A stretch of 64,000 nt of DNA, taken from assembly GCF_000758665.1 (NCBI RefSeq), contig NZ_CP009285.1, forward strand, positions 6,014,001 through 6,078,000. Direction: 5' to 3'. Shown here piece after piece: positions 52,837-62,137 of this stretch (positions are counted from its first letter, which is position 1; each line of letters starts with the position of its first letter). Both the position numbers and the translations under genes were made by a program. The DNA comes from Paenibacillus borealis (GTDB lineage Bacteria; Bacillota; Bacilli; Paenibacillales; Paenibacillaceae). Below the pieces are notes generated by a model. It ran no database searches and was not told where the DNA came from. It worked only from the letters and a program-made list of their open reading frames with translations.

Positions 52837-53616
52837 TTACTCACCGGCAAGTGTAAGCCACTTGCGGTTATGATGCTCCTGTACTTCAACAGGGGTATCG
52901 AAGAAATCACTTAGCACATCTGACCGCAAGCAGTTTACGGTCTTGTCCCCTTTGTAGATTTCACCGTTCTTCACCAATAACGTATGCGTGAAGCAAGGCG
53001 TTATCTCTTCGATATGATGCGTTACATACAGCAAGGTGGGCCCGCCGGGCTGCTGCGTAATCTTCTCGATCATCTGCAGCAGCTGTTCCCGGGCAAAGAT
53101 ATCAAGTCCTGTACACGGCTCATCCAGGATTAACAGTTCCGGATTCGCCATGAGCGCACGGGCAATGAGGATTTTCTGGCGCTGTCCCTGCGACAAGGTG
53201 TCGTATGTACGGGCAGCCAAAGGAGCGCAGCCAAGGAATTCCATCAGCTCCTCCGCTTGTTTCAGATCCTCCTCATTCGTCTTGTCATACAGGCCAATGG
53301 TTGCGAATTTCCCGCTGAGGACAATATTCAGCGCAGTCTGATGGCCGTACAGCTTCTGCTGCAGCGAAGTGCTGACCCACCCGATCCGTTTGCGCAGCTC
53401 CCGCAGATCAACATCGCCGAAGCGGTGGTCCAGCACCTCGACCTGCCCCGTCGTCGGCCAGATATAGCCGTTCACAACGTTCAGCATCGTCGTCTTGCCT
53501 GATCCGTTCAGACCAACGATACACCAGTGCTGCCCCTGCTCCACTTCCCAGTTCATATCGCGCAGAATCATCGTTTTATCCCTTTGCCAGGATACATTTT
53601 GGAGTGATATGATCAT
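52837..53616 (-). CDS. stand-alone ABC transporter ATPase (YlmA-like)
   Basis: 259 residues. Walker A GLNGSGKTT, Q-loop in GWVSTSLQQ, signature LSQGQRQKILIARAL, Walker B LLILDEPCTGLD, switch His in VTHHIEEI. No permease gene is adjacent. Similar to YlmA-type proteins (molybdate-ModF/YlmA group) that occur alone; substrate and partners unknown. Separated by 37 nt from the GntR gene upstream on the same strand, so possibly co-transcribed with it. Confidence 0.85.
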   Translation of the reverse strand: MIISLQNVSWQRDKTMILRDMNWEVEQGQHWCIVGLNGSGKTTMLNVVNGYIWPTTGQVEVLDHRFGDVDLRELRKRIGWVSTSLQQKLYGHQTALNIVLSGKFATIGLYDKTNEEDLKQAEELMEFLGCAPLAARTYDTLSQGQRQKILIARALMANPELLILDEPCTGLDIFAREQLLQMIEKITQQPGGPTLLYVTHHIEEITPCFTHTLLVKNGEIYKGDKTVNCLRSDVLSDFFDTPVEVQEHHNRKWLTLAGE

Positions 53617-53653
53617 GCCTCATTCCCCTCTCTTATTAAGGTTTTCGTCAATT

Positions 53654-54340
53654 CTACAGCTCGGAAAGCGTGCCGTTTAGTATATTCAGAGTCCATTGTA
53701 CTGCCTGATCGGAATCGCCATTTTTAATAGCTTCATACACTTGTTCATGGTAGTAGGATTGGGGATCATGGGAGCTATAGCTGCGGTTCAATTGATTCAT
53801 AGCCTCTGATAGAACATGCGAGAAGGTCCGATATAAGTCAATGATCACGGAATTTTTACTGGCCATTGCCACAGCCAGATGAAATTCAATATCCGATTTG
53901 GCATAGAGCTCACGGTCATTCTGCTCCAGTGCCGTCTTCCTCGTATCCAAATGCTCCCGCATACGGGACAGGTCTGTGCCATTATGCCGCAGAGCTGCCA
54001 ATCTTGAAATTTCTATTTCAAGCATCTTCCGGGCTTCGAACACCTCAATTAGCTCTGCACGGTGTAAACGATGGGTAAGCGGTTCTTGAATGACGGGGCC
54101 GGATTTCAAATACGTACCGAACCCCTGTTTTTTCTCAAGCAGCCCGGCATGAACCAGCACACGAATGGCTTCGCGGATGGTAGAACGGCCTACATTGAAC
54201 AGTTTCATTAGCTCAGGCTCCGGAGGCAATTTGTCACCGGGCAGGATAAGCCCCTTTGATATTTGCTGTTGGATTTGATTCACAATATCGTCTACCAGCT
54301 TAACGGGTTGAACGGGCCGGAACGATCCCTCTTCAAACAT
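53654..54340 (-). CDS. FadR/GntR-family transcriptional regulator
   Basis: 228 residues from the ATG at 54340 (AGAGGAG box; 35 upstream codons cross a terminator). Winged helix about 10-75 (LPPEPELMKLFNVGRSTIRE, GLLEKKQGFGTYL) and a C-terminal FCD all-alpha effector domain (about 90-220) with Asp/His metal ligand candidates in DIEFHLAVA and YYHEQV. FadR-type regulators respond to organic acids. Targets unknown; the CoA-transferase/carrier region at 58-62 kb is one candidate. Confidence 0.85.
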   Translation of the reverse strand: MFEEGSFRPVQPVKLVDDIVNQIQQQISKGLILPGDKLPPEPELMKLFNVGRSTIREAIRVLVHAGLLEKKQGFGTYLKSGPVIQEPLTHRLHRAELIEVFEARKMLEIEISRLAALRHNGTDLSRMREHLDTRKTALEQNDRELYAKSDIEFHLAVAMASKNSVIIDLYRTFSHVLSEAMNQLNRSYSSHDPQSYYHEQVYEAIKNGDSDQAVQWTLNILNGTLSEL

Positions 54341-54402
54341 CTGATCATCTCCTCTTTGTTGCAGATTACCATGATCTACGTTACTTAACAAGCTGCGGAT
54401 AC

Positions 54403-54438
54403 AAGAAAGAGCACATCCCGTAGAATGTGCTCTTCTTT
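54403..54438 (-). terminator. intrinsic terminator of the SLH serine hydrolase
   Basis: AAAGAGCACAT (54406-54416) with ATGTGCTCTT (54425-54434), 8-nt loop, T-rich on the minus strand. 30 nt after the stop at 54466. Confidence 0.85.
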
Positions 54439-54465
54439 GAGTCAAGATTAGTTACCCGCTTTCCC

Positions 54466-56565
54466 TTATTTCTCCGCCAGTCCGGCTACGATCTGATTCA
54501 TCGGATTCGTGAACAGGGCATACAGAATGGCAGCATTCTCCTGTTTGCTCAAGGCTTCTCTGGATTTGAAATCAACAGCCCCCTTGGCATCCGCCTTGAT
54601 GTCAGGTCCGTACAGGCCCAGAGCCACGGCCATCTTCACTGCCGGAACGGCCCATTTATCCGTATTACCGGCCAGCTTCACATCCTGGAACAGCTTATCC
54701 GGGTACTGTGCACTGAGCAGCCTCCATACCATGACCGCCGCCTCCTGGCGGGAAATGACCCGGTCAGGCTGGAATTCTCCGCCTGCTGTTCCCTCAACCA
54801 TTCCAAGTTCTACAGCCATTTGTATATAACCGGCATCCGGATGGCCCTGCAGATCAGGGAACGCCAGCTTCGTGGTCTTGCTCTCCTTGACACTGCTGCT
54901 CTCCAGCAGCAGCCGCACATACTCGGCCCGAGTAATTCCCGCTTCAGGCTCGAAGCTGAGCGCTGCATCATTCGGCAGATAACCCAGCGACTGCAGCATC
55001 ATAACCGGGACCGCATAGGGATGGCTTGCGGTGACATCGGCATAACCTGCGCCGTCCGGTCCTTTCTGCGCATAGCTGTAAGGATTGAGATACGGTTCTT
55101 TCAGATAAGCTCCTTGTCCGTCCGCCGTCAATTCAAAACCGGTAAATTTCTTAGTAAGCTCATCCATGAACAGATTATCATCTACCTGTTGCAGCTGGCG
55201 GGTGCCCAGCAAGGCATCGCTAATGGTAAGCGCTCCCTCTTGTACAGCAACTGTAGAGACCAGGCTCTTGAGACGGAGATCCGCATAGTAGCCGGTGAAC
55301 GCATCCAGAGCCTCAGCACTCAGCGGCTGGAAGGTGTCCAGCTTCGCCGGTGCGGCGTATTGCGGGAAGAACGCCTTGATGAACGCCGGGTAGAACAGCT
55401 CCCGCAATGCGCTCTGCTGATTGTAGGCAATGAACACCCCGGTGTTCTGCTCCGGGATCAGGAACATATAAGTGCTGAAGCCGATTAAGTCGCCTGCTTT
55501 GGTGATAATCTTGGAGCTGCTGCCGGCAGCGGGAAGCTGAATAGGTGCTTCGAAGCCATAGGTCGTATTCGGCAGCAACGGGTGGATGGAGGAACGGTAT
55601 TCCTCCATGGCATCTACTGTACTTGCAGCCAGAATGCGGTTATTCCCGGAAGTGCCTCCGTTCAGAAAAGCCGTCATGAACTTGCCGATATCATCGGCAG
55701 TAGATAGCATGCCTCCATGCGGCATAACTGTCGGAGTTACTGTGTACAGATCAAGCGCCTTACCGGTGGCATCATAGGCGGTAGCCAGATCTTCTTTCAG
55801 CTTGCCTTCCAGCAGGTAGCCGCTTGAATCCATATTCAACGGGGAGAATACATACTTCTCCATATAATCCTCATAAGGCATGCCGCTGGCCTTCTCTACC
55901 ACCAGACCCAGCAGCAGTGAAGCGAAGTTGTCATACATGTAGGAAGTGCCCGGCTCACGGACCACCGGCGGCATATTCTGCAGCACATAATCCTCTATCG
56001 ATACCTTTGCCTCGAAATCATCGTTGATATCTTCCGGCTGGGGGTCCTGAATGCGGAACCCGGTAGTATGGGTCAGCAGATTCTCCACCGTTACCGGAAC
56101 ACCGAAGGGATTGTCGAAGACAATCGGCCCGGTATAGGTCTGGAAATCCGCTTTCAAATCGATTTTGCCTTGCTCTACCAGCTGCATGGCGGCAGCGGCA
56201 GTGAAGGTTTTGGATACCGAGGCCATACGGAAGACCGTTTCGTCCGGGTCTACCGCTGTTTTGGCAGCCTTGTCCGCGTAGCCGAAGCCCTCTTCAATCA
56301 CCGTCTTGCCATCCTTAACCACAATGACAACCGCACCGGCAAGCTGCGCTTTCACCTCTTCCGCGCTGAAGAATTGCTTGAGGAACGCTGCGGCATTCTC
56401 CGTCGTCAGCGGCTTGGCTTGTGCGGCAGCAGCTGCCGGAGGTGCAGACGCGGGAGAAACTGCAGACGCTTGTACCGCCGGGGCCGCCAGCGTCAGAATC
56501 AGGGCAGCGGCAAGCACTGTCCTCGTCCAGAAGGCAGAACGGTTTCGCAATATAGACAACTTCAT
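54466..56565 (-). CDS. SLH-anchored serine hydrolase (beta-lactamase/PBP family)
   Basis: 699 residues. Signal peptide (FWTRTVLAAALILTLAAPAV, cleavage near ASA). Beta-lactamase-related domain about 55-400: SVSK (near 118), YDN (in SYMYDNFAS) and HxG-like HGGM. C-terminal SLH repeats about 500-690 (AGITRAEYVRLLLES, DRVISRQEAAVMVWRLL, SREALSKQENAAILYAL) tether it to the secondary wall polymer. Probable roles are D-amino-peptide or ester hydrolysis at the cell surface. Differs from the hydrolase at 30366, which has no SLH domain. Confidence 0.87.
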   Translation of the reverse strand: MKLSILRNRSAFWTRTVLAAALILTLAAPAVQASAVSPASAPPAAAAAQAKPLTTENAAAFLKQFFSAEEVKAQLAGAVVIVVKDGKTVIEEGFGYADKAAKTAVDPDETVFRMASVSKTFTAAAAMQLVEQGKIDLKADFQTYTGPIVFDNPFGVPVTVENLLTHTTGFRIQDPQPEDINDDFEAKVSIEDYVLQNMPPVVREPGTSYMYDNFASLLLGLVVEKASGMPYEDYMEKYVFSPLNMDSSGYLLEGKLKEDLATAYDATGKALDLYTVTPTVMPHGGMLSTADDIGKFMTAFLNGGTSGNNRILAASTVDAMEEYRSSIHPLLPNTTYGFEAPIQLPAAGSSSKIITKAGDLIGFSTYMFLIPEQNTGVFIAYNQQSALRELFYPAFIKAFFPQYAAPAKLDTFQPLSAEALDAFTGYYADLRLKSLVSTVAVQEGALTISDALLGTRQLQQVDDNLFMDELTKKFTGFELTADGQGAYLKEPYLNPYSYAQKGPDGAGYADVTASHPYAVPVMMLQSLGYLPNDAALSFEPEAGITRAEYVRLLLESSSVKESKTTKLAFPDLQGHPDAGYIQMAVELGMVEGTAGGEFQPDRVISRQEAAVMVWRLLSAQYPDKLFQDVKLAGNTDKWAVPAVKMAVALGLYGPDIKADAKGAVDFKSREALSKQENAAILYALFTNPMNQIVAGLAEK

Positions 56566-56634
56566 TCACTTCACTCCATTCCATGAAATAGTAGATATAG
56601 TTGTTTCTACGGCAGTTCATGGAAATGGGTTCAT

Positions 56635-58032
56635 TTAATTCCGCAGCACTTCTTCCATTTTCTTCAGCTTTCTGTAAATAACCGAGCGGTCCACACTTAA
56701 TTTTTTGGCCGCTTCTGTACCGTTTCCATAACAATCCTTCAGCACTTTTACTATATAACGCCCCTCTGCTACTGCAGTGAAGTCTTTCAGCGCAGACAGG
56801 CGATGTTTATTCTTGTCGATGAAGTGGTCGATTGCAAACCAGTCCGCAACCTGATCCTCTTCCTCCTGGTTAATTCCCGTGTATTCCGTAACCACAAGCC
56901 GTTCGATATAATTCCTCAGCTCTCTCGCATTCCCGTGCCAGGGCTGACTCAGCATCTTCTCAAACTCTTCCGCACCTAAGACATATTTCTTCCCGTACAT
57001 TTGATTGAAGCTGGCGATGAAGCTGGAGATTAAGCCTACCAGGTCCAGCTTGCGGTTACGCAGCGGAGGGATATGAATCGGGATCACATTAATCCGGTAA
57101 TACAGATCTTCCCGGAACAGGCCCTTCTTCACCATACTCCACAGATCCCGGTTCGTAGCTGAGATCACACGGCAATGGACCGGGATATTCACGATGCCGC
57201 CGACGCGTCTGACTTCATTATTCTCCAGAACCCGCAATAGCTTGGCTTGCATCTCAAGCGGCAAATCCGCGATTTCATCCAGGAACAGCACCCCGCCGTT
57301 CGCAATTTCAATCATGCCCTTCTTCACTTCAGATTGCCCTTCCATGACGCCTTTCTCATATCCGAACAATTCATATTCAAATAAAGACGGGGCAATCGCT
57401 GCGCAGTTAATGACAATGAAGGGCCCCTTCCACTTGTCACTCTTCAGATGAATATATTTCGCTATAACCTCTTTACCGGTCCCGGACTCACCGTAGATTA
57501 AGACTTTGCTGTCATAGGAAGCCATTTGATTGCATACCTTGATAATCTGCTTCATGGCAAGGCTCTCAGCCACAATGCCCTTCCCGCTCCCGGCCGCCGC
57601 CTCTCCAAGCTGCTTGTTCATCTGCTGGGTTACAGGCACGTTGGCTTCATAATAAGCGTGCTCCTGTTTGAATTCATTGGAAGTGGTGACGACCAGCTGT
57701 ACCTCCCCATCCTTGTCCAGAATAGGAATCGCTGTTGAGAAGATATGAAATCCTCTTGAGGTTACGACATTTTTTGAGACCTTTTGTTTACTTTGAATGG
57801 CCTCCATCGTTATCGAATGCGGATAATAGCCGGCCTTCACCAAATCCTGGACATTCGCCTTCAGCAGCTCCTCCAATTGAACTCCGATGGTTAAAGCGGT
57901 AAATTCATTGGAAATTAATATATTTCCGTGTGGATCGGTGACAAATAAAGTCGAAGGCAATTCTTCGATAATGTCGTTCATCGTACGTTTGCCTGATTTT
58001 TTATTTTTTCTCGTCAAATTCACCAGTCCCAT
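56635..58032 (-). CDS. AAA+ enhancer-binding-type regulator (PAS, AAA+, HTH) with a non-canonical GAFTGA loop
   Basis: 465 residues. PAS domain about 19-125, AAA+ domain about 150-390: Walker A GESGTGKE (181-188), Walker B GGVLFLDE (246-253), HGNARELRNYIER near 370, Fis-type HTH at the C-terminus (GTEAAKKLSVDRSVIYRKLK). The L1 loop, GAFTGA in sigma-54 activators, reads GVMEGQ (228-233), so contact with sigma-54 is doubtful. It lies just downstream of the leftward catabolic operon but beyond a terminator, so it has its own promoter. The PAS domain would bind the inducing metabolite. Confidence 0.88.
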   Translation of the reverse strand: MGLVNLTRKNKKSGKRTMNDIIEELPSTLFVTDPHGNILISNEFTALTIGVQLEELLKANVQDLVKAGYYPHSITMEAIQSKQKVSKNVVTSRGFHIFSTAIPILDKDGEVQLVVTTSNEFKQEHAYYEANVPVTQQMNKQLGEAAAGSGKGIVAESLAMKQIIKVCNQMASYDSKVLIYGESGTGKEVIAKYIHLKSDKWKGPFIVINCAAIAPSLFEYELFGYEKGVMEGQSEVKKGMIEIANGGVLFLDEIADLPLEMQAKLLRVLENNEVRRVGGIVNIPVHCRVISATNRDLWSMVKKGLFREDLYYRINVIPIHIPPLRNRKLDLVGLISSFIASFNQMYGKKYVLGAEEFEKMLSQPWHGNARELRNYIERLVVTEYTGINQEEEDQVADWFAIDHFIDKNKHRLSALKDFTAVAEGRYIVKVLKDCYGNGTEAAKKLSVDRSVIYRKLKKMEEVLRN

Positions 58033-58062
58033 ACAATTATAGTAACGCTTACATCCTTATCC

Positions 58063-58110
58063 GGAAAAAAAGCCAAACGATATCATTACGTAAATGATAC
58101 CACTTGGCTT
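58063..58110 (-). terminator. terminator of the FabK-like/MFS/CoA-transferase operon
   Basis: AAGCCAA (58070-58076) with TTGGCTT (58104-58110), inner TATCATT/AATGATA; the minus-strand reading ends in a T7 run. It separates the operon from the downstream regulator. Confidence 0.9.
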
Positions 58111-58126
58111 ATAATATGACACTTTA

Positions 58127-59086
58127 TTATGCGCCTACAACTGATAATGGTCCCAGCTGTAAATGTCCGAGCTTCCCGAGGGTTTCCTGCGCCTCTTCGA
58201 ACATCGTGGTAATCATCTCTTCAACCGTAGTAATCTTATTTACCATCCCGCAAATCTGTCCTGCCATTACGGAGCCGGTATCCGTATCTCCTTCAAATAC
58301 AGCCCGGCGCAAAGATCCCAGGCTTAATTTCTCCAGCTCCTCGCGCGAAGCCTTCTCATTCTCTAGTCTCAGGAATTCAGCAATCATACTATTCTTGATG
58401 CTTCTTACAGGACCGCCCAGGCTGCGGCCAGTCACTGTTGTGCTCGTATCATCAGCATTAATGACGGCTTGTTTGAAGTTCTCGTGAGTAGGGCATTCCA
58501 CCGTAGCCAGGAACCGGGTTCCAACCTGAACGCCTTGCGCTCCGAGTGCAAATGCCGCTGCGATACCCCGGCCATCTGCAATCCCACCCGCTCCAATTAC
58601 CGGAATCGACACTGCACTGGCGACTTGAGGCAGAAGAGCCATCGTCGTAGTTTCACCCACATGTCCGCCGGCTTCGGTTCCTTCGGCAACAATCGCATCG
58701 ACACCTAAGGCTTCCATTTTCTTGGCGATTTTGACCGAAGGAACTACCGGAATCACGATAATGCCATGCTCTTTGAGCGTTGTCATGTACGGGGCAGGCG
58801 TGCCTGCACCCGTGGTCACAATCTTCACGCCTTCTTCGATAATAACCTCAATAAGCTCAGGGATATTGTTCATCATCAGCATCAAATTTACAGCGAAGGG
58901 TTTATCGGTGCTTGCTTTCACCTTACGAATCTCGTCACGGAGACGGTCCGCAGTAAATCCGCCTGAACCGATAATGCCCAGCCCTCCTGCATTGGACACA
59001 GCCCCTACCAGAGGAGAAACTGCGATTTGAGCCATCCCCCCCTGAAAAATCGGATATTTAATCCCTAATAGTTGTGTAATCGACAT
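58127..59086 (-). CDS. FabK / nitronate monooxygenase-like FMN enzyme
   Basis: 319 residues from the ATG at 59086 (GGAGG 8 nt upstream). TIM-barrel FMN protein: YPIFQGGMAQIAVSPLVGAV, NAGGLGIIGSG, GTEAGGHVGETTTMALLPQV and VIGAGGIADGRGIAAAFALG, VQVGTRF. The sequence is in the overlap of enoyl-ACP reductase II (FabK) and nitronate monooxygenases, which are hard to tell apart. It lies in an operon with a carboxylate-type carrier and a CoA-transferase rather than with fab genes, so a catabolic oxidase such as nitronate monooxygenase is favoured. Uncertain. Confidence 0.82.
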   Translation of the reverse strand: MSITQLLGIKYPIFQGGMAQIAVSPLVGAVSNAGGLGIIGSGGFTADRLRDEIRKVKASTDKPFAVNLMLMMNNIPELIEVIIEEGVKIVTTGAGTPAPYMTTLKEHGIIVIPVVPSVKIAKKMEALGVDAIVAEGTEAGGHVGETTTMALLPQVASAVSIPVIGAGGIADGRGIAAAFALGAQGVQVGTRFLATVECPTHENFKQAVINADDTSTTVTGRSLGGPVRSIKNSMIAEFLRLENEKASREELEKLSLGSLRRAVFEGDTDTGSVMAGQICGMVNKITTVEEMITTMFEEAQETLGKLGHLQLGPLSVVGA

Positions 59087-59131
59087 TGTGTTAACCTCCA
59101 TTTATATTGTTCATTAATGTAACTCAGTTGC

Positions 59132-60370
59132 TTAAGCGGCTTGGGTAACTTCAGGTTGTGGCGGCTGTTGTTTGTCCATTGCTTTGTACACAAAGGTTAG
59201 AGCAAAACCAACCAAAGAGATTACCAGCGCGATGTAAAAAGCATTCGTGAACATTCCGTCATTGGCCGCTGCCACCTTACCGGCAATTCTTGGTCCGAAG
59301 AAGGCCGCTCCTGAATAACCGATAAAGGTGACACCATAGTTCACACCGTAATATTTCATCCCGAATTTCTCACCGACAATCGAAGGGAAGATGCCCATGG
59401 TTCCGCCGAAGCACAAGCCAATGCCTGCAATGGCTACCGCAAATCCGGCAATGGATGTCGATAATGCTATAGTCAGCATCATGGCCGCAATGACCAGATA
59501 GATCATGAGCAGACATTTTACCCGGCCGATTTTGTCGGATACAGCGCCCCAGAATACACGGCCGATGCAGTTACTGAGTGAGTACAGACTTACATATAGC
59601 GCTGCGGCTGCGGCAGAGAGGCCAAACATCTTCTGTCCGATGACAGACGCATTGGCGGTTACCATCATTCCTGACAAGGCACCGATTAAGAACAGGCAGG
59701 CGATGACATAGAAAAGCGGCTTCTTAATCATTTCGTGCCATTGTACATTCACGCCACCCTTAGCAGCTCCGGCAGCCGGAGGCGTCCAGCCCTCAGGGGC
59801 ATAACCGGCCAGGGCTGGTCGAACAAGCAGACCCAGGCTCAGAATGATGACTAGAAAGACGGCACCGAGCATAATCAAAGCCGGCTGGACACCCTGGCCG
59901 CTGATTAATGCGTTGGCAATCGGAGCGATAACGATGGTTCCGCCGCCGTAGCCCGCTGTAACAATTCCTGCAGCCAAGCCTCTTTTATCCGGAAAGAGCT
60001 TCACACTGTTGCCAATGGTAGAGGAATATACAATCCCCTGGCCGATCCCGGTAATTACACCGTAAGTGATATACAGCATCCAGGGTGCGGTTGCGAGTCC
60101 CGACAGAATGAAGCCAATCCCGAACATGGCTCCGCCAATAAATATAGCCTTCCTGGCTCCCCCTTTATCGACCAACTTCCCTCCCAGGATCATGGGAATT
60201 GGAGAAATCGCCGCGTTGATCGTGAAAGCCATCATAATATCAGGCATCGTGACATCAAACACTTTGGTTAACGGAAGGGCGAAAATACTGAATGCGTATA
60301 TTGCACCTACACAGATATTAATGATGGCCGATGCGATCAGTATCCTCCAGCGGTTTAACTGAATATTCAT
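59132..60370 (-). CDS. MFS transporter of the oxalate/formate antiporter (OFA) family
   Basis: 412 residues from the ATG at 60370 (AAGGGATG). Twelve membrane helices; family-typical start (NRWRILIASAIINICVGAIY), GIGQGIVYSSTIGNSVKLFP, LAAGIVTAGYGGGTIVIAPI and GRVFWGAVSDKIGR in the second half. OFA proteins carry small mono- or dicarboxylates. With the CoA-transferase encoded upstream and the FMN enzyme downstream it probably imports the organic acid metabolised by this operon. Confidence 0.88.
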   Translation of the reverse strand: MNIQLNRWRILIASAIINICVGAIYAFSIFALPLTKVFDVTMPDIMMAFTINAAISPIPMILGGKLVDKGGARKAIFIGGAMFGIGFILSGLATAPWMLYITYGVITGIGQGIVYSSTIGNSVKLFPDKRGLAAGIVTAGYGGGTIVIAPIANALISGQGVQPALIMLGAVFLVIILSLGLLVRPALAGYAPEGWTPPAAGAAKGGVNVQWHEMIKKPLFYVIACLFLIGALSGMMVTANASVIGQKMFGLSAAAAALYVSLYSLSNCIGRVFWGAVSDKIGRVKCLLMIYLVIAAMMLTIALSTSIAGFAVAIAGIGLCFGGTMGIFPSIVGEKFGMKYYGVNYGVTFIGYSGAAFFGPRIAGKVAAANDGMFTNAFYIALVISLVGFALTFVYKAMDKQQPPQPEVTQAA

Positions 60371-60410
60371 GAGATCATCCCTTTTCATAGTGTATTGAAG
60401 CACGGATAGA

Positions 60411-61997
60411 TTAATATACTTCCAATAAGACCCGGTTTTTCTCGGCAATGATAGATTTCAGCTTCCCCCAGTGTTCGTGGAACATGGCTTGATCCATTTG
60501 CTTGAGCGCGGGTGAGATCACCGGTACAAACTCCATCTGATCCAGAATATGCGTCTGCAGATCAACACCCGGTGCGATTTCAGTTAAGGTTACTTTTCCA
60601 TCCAGCAGCTCAAATACTGCGCGCTCCGTAACATATACAACCGGTTGCTCTACTTTGGCCGCATAAGAACCGCTGAACGTGATCTGCTGCACCTTCTTAA
60701 TGAACTTTTTCACTTTTCCCTCTTGAAGGATGTGCAATTTCCCGTCTTCAACCTTGATCTCCAGACCGCCGGCAGTAAATGTACCTGCGAATACCAGCTT
60801 TTTGGCTGCTTGAGAGATATTAATGAATCCGCCACATCCGGCTACCCGGGTACCAAATTTGCTGACATTTACGTTCCCGGACTCATCCATTTGAGCGAGG
60901 CCAAGGACAGATAAATCGATACCGCCACCATCATAGAAATCGAACTGCGCGTCATGATCTACGATGGCCTCAGAGTTATACGCATGGCCGAAGTCCTTCA
61001 GACCTGCAGGAACACCCCCGATAGAACCGGCCTCCGTGGTTAGAATCAGCTGGTCACTTACTCCCTCCTCTTCTGCTATGTTGGCAACATTAACCGGAAT
61101 TCCAACCCCAAGATTCAGGATCGCATTCGGCTGAAGCTCTATTGCCGTCCGGCGGGAGATGATTTTGCGCTCATCCAGCGGCAGCGATTCAATAGATTCG
61201 GTAGGCACCTTAACATGACCGGAGAATGCCGGATTATATTGGGTGTTCTCTGTCTGGTAATGATTCTCCGGCTTGGACACGACAATATAATCTATTAGAA
61301 TCCCTGGAACTTTAACATCCTTAGGGTTAAGGGTGCCGCGCTTGGCAACCGTCTCTACCTGGGCGATCACGATCCCTCCCGAGTTGCGGACTGCCTGGGC
61401 GATAGGCAGGACCTCCATATGCAGGCCTTCCTTTTCCAGCGTCAGATTGCCGTTCTCATCTGCCACGGTTCCGCGGATCAAGCCGACATGAATGGGAAAG
61501 GATTTATAGAATAACCACTCTTCTCCCTCAAGCTCGATAACCTTCACAATGTCTTCCTTCGTGGACGGGGACATTTTGCCGCCTTCGACCCGGGGATCTA
61601 CGAACGTCTCCATGCCCACTTTGGTAATCACACCCGGACGTTTGGCGGCAATTTCCCGGTAGAGCTGAGTAATTACACCCTGGGGCAAATTGTACGCTTC
61701 ACATTTGTCTTCTTCGATCAGCTTCGCCATCCCGGGAGAAGCAATGGCAATTCCGCCAATCCAGCGTTTAATTAAGCCTTCATGGCCTAAGTGGCTCATC
61801 CCTTTGTCGCGGCGGTTGCCGACTGCACTGGCGTGCATGACCGTCAGATTCCTCGGCAGCCCTGTTTGCATGAAGCGGTCTTCAATGGCTATCCCCATCT
61901 CTTCTGCCCAGCAGGATAATCCAAATCCGCTGGCTGCCACTGTATCTCCGTCTTTGATGAGTTCCGCTGCTTTGGCGGCTGAAATTACTTTGGTCAT
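60411..61997 (-). CDS. acyl-CoA:acetate/propionate CoA-transferase (Pct/YdiF-like)
   Basis: 528 residues from the ATG at 61997 (GGGAG box). Fused alpha and beta CoA-transferase halves: DGDTVAASGFGLSCWAEEM at the start, and AILNLGVGIPVNVANIAEEE then LTTEAGSIGGVPAGL, where the Glu of TEAG is the expected catalytic residue forming the CoA thioester. GGGIDLSVLGLAQMDESGNV follows. Moves CoA between a short-chain acyl-CoA and a carboxylate. First gene of the leftward operon; the leader has a terminator-like hairpin and a palindrome. Confidence 0.9.
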   Translation of the reverse strand: MTKVISAAKAAELIKDGDTVAASGFGLSCWAEEMGIAIEDRFMQTGLPRNLTVMHASAVGNRRDKGMSHLGHEGLIKRWIGGIAIASPGMAKLIEEDKCEAYNLPQGVITQLYREIAAKRPGVITKVGMETFVDPRVEGGKMSPSTKEDIVKVIELEGEEWLFYKSFPIHVGLIRGTVADENGNLTLEKEGLHMEVLPIAQAVRNSGGIVIAQVETVAKRGTLNPKDVKVPGILIDYIVVSKPENHYQTENTQYNPAFSGHVKVPTESIESLPLDERKIISRRTAIELQPNAILNLGVGIPVNVANIAEEEGVSDQLILTTEAGSIGGVPAGLKDFGHAYNSEAIVDHDAQFDFYDGGGIDLSVLGLAQMDESGNVNVSKFGTRVAGCGGFINISQAAKKLVFAGTFTAGGLEIKVEDGKLHILQEGKVKKFIKKVQQITFSGSYAAKVEQPVVYVTERAVFELLDGKVTLTEIAPGVDLQTHILDQMEFVPVISPALKQMDQAMFHEHWGKLKSIIAEKNRVLLEVY

Positions 61998-62078
61998 TTC
62001 ATCTGCTCCCTTGTATGTGAATAATTTCACTTCTCTAATTAAAAAAATAAAACAGTTGCTTCATACGCCTTGAACATA

Positions 62079-62096
62079 TTGTGAAATATTTTTCAA
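62079..62096 (-). promoter_or_regulatory. palindromic site upstream of the CoA-transferase operon (CRP/FNR-like)
   Basis: TTGTGAAATATTTTTCAA: an imperfect inverted repeat whose left half matches TTGTGA of CRP/FNR-type sites, and whose right half reads TTTCAA rather than TCACAA. About 85 nt upstream of the start codon. Tentative. Confidence 0.3.
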
Positions 62097-62111
62097 TGTC
62101 ATCGTATTACA

Positions 62112-62137
62112 GAAAAAAGGACCGGTCAACCGGCCCC
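62112..62137 (-). terminator. terminator-like hairpin in the leader of the CoA-transferase operon
   Basis: Minus-strand reading GGGGCCGG, TTGA loop, CCGGTCC, then T6 (62118-62113). It is 115 nt before the CoA-transferase ATG and 510 nt past the monooxygenase stop, whose own terminator is at 62546, so it could be an attenuator. Confidence 0.65.

Noticed and set aside
54427..55488. 353-residue plus-strand ORF opposite the SLH serine hydrolase
   Set aside because: Antisense shadow; the minus frame has signal peptide, catalytic motifs and SLH repeats.
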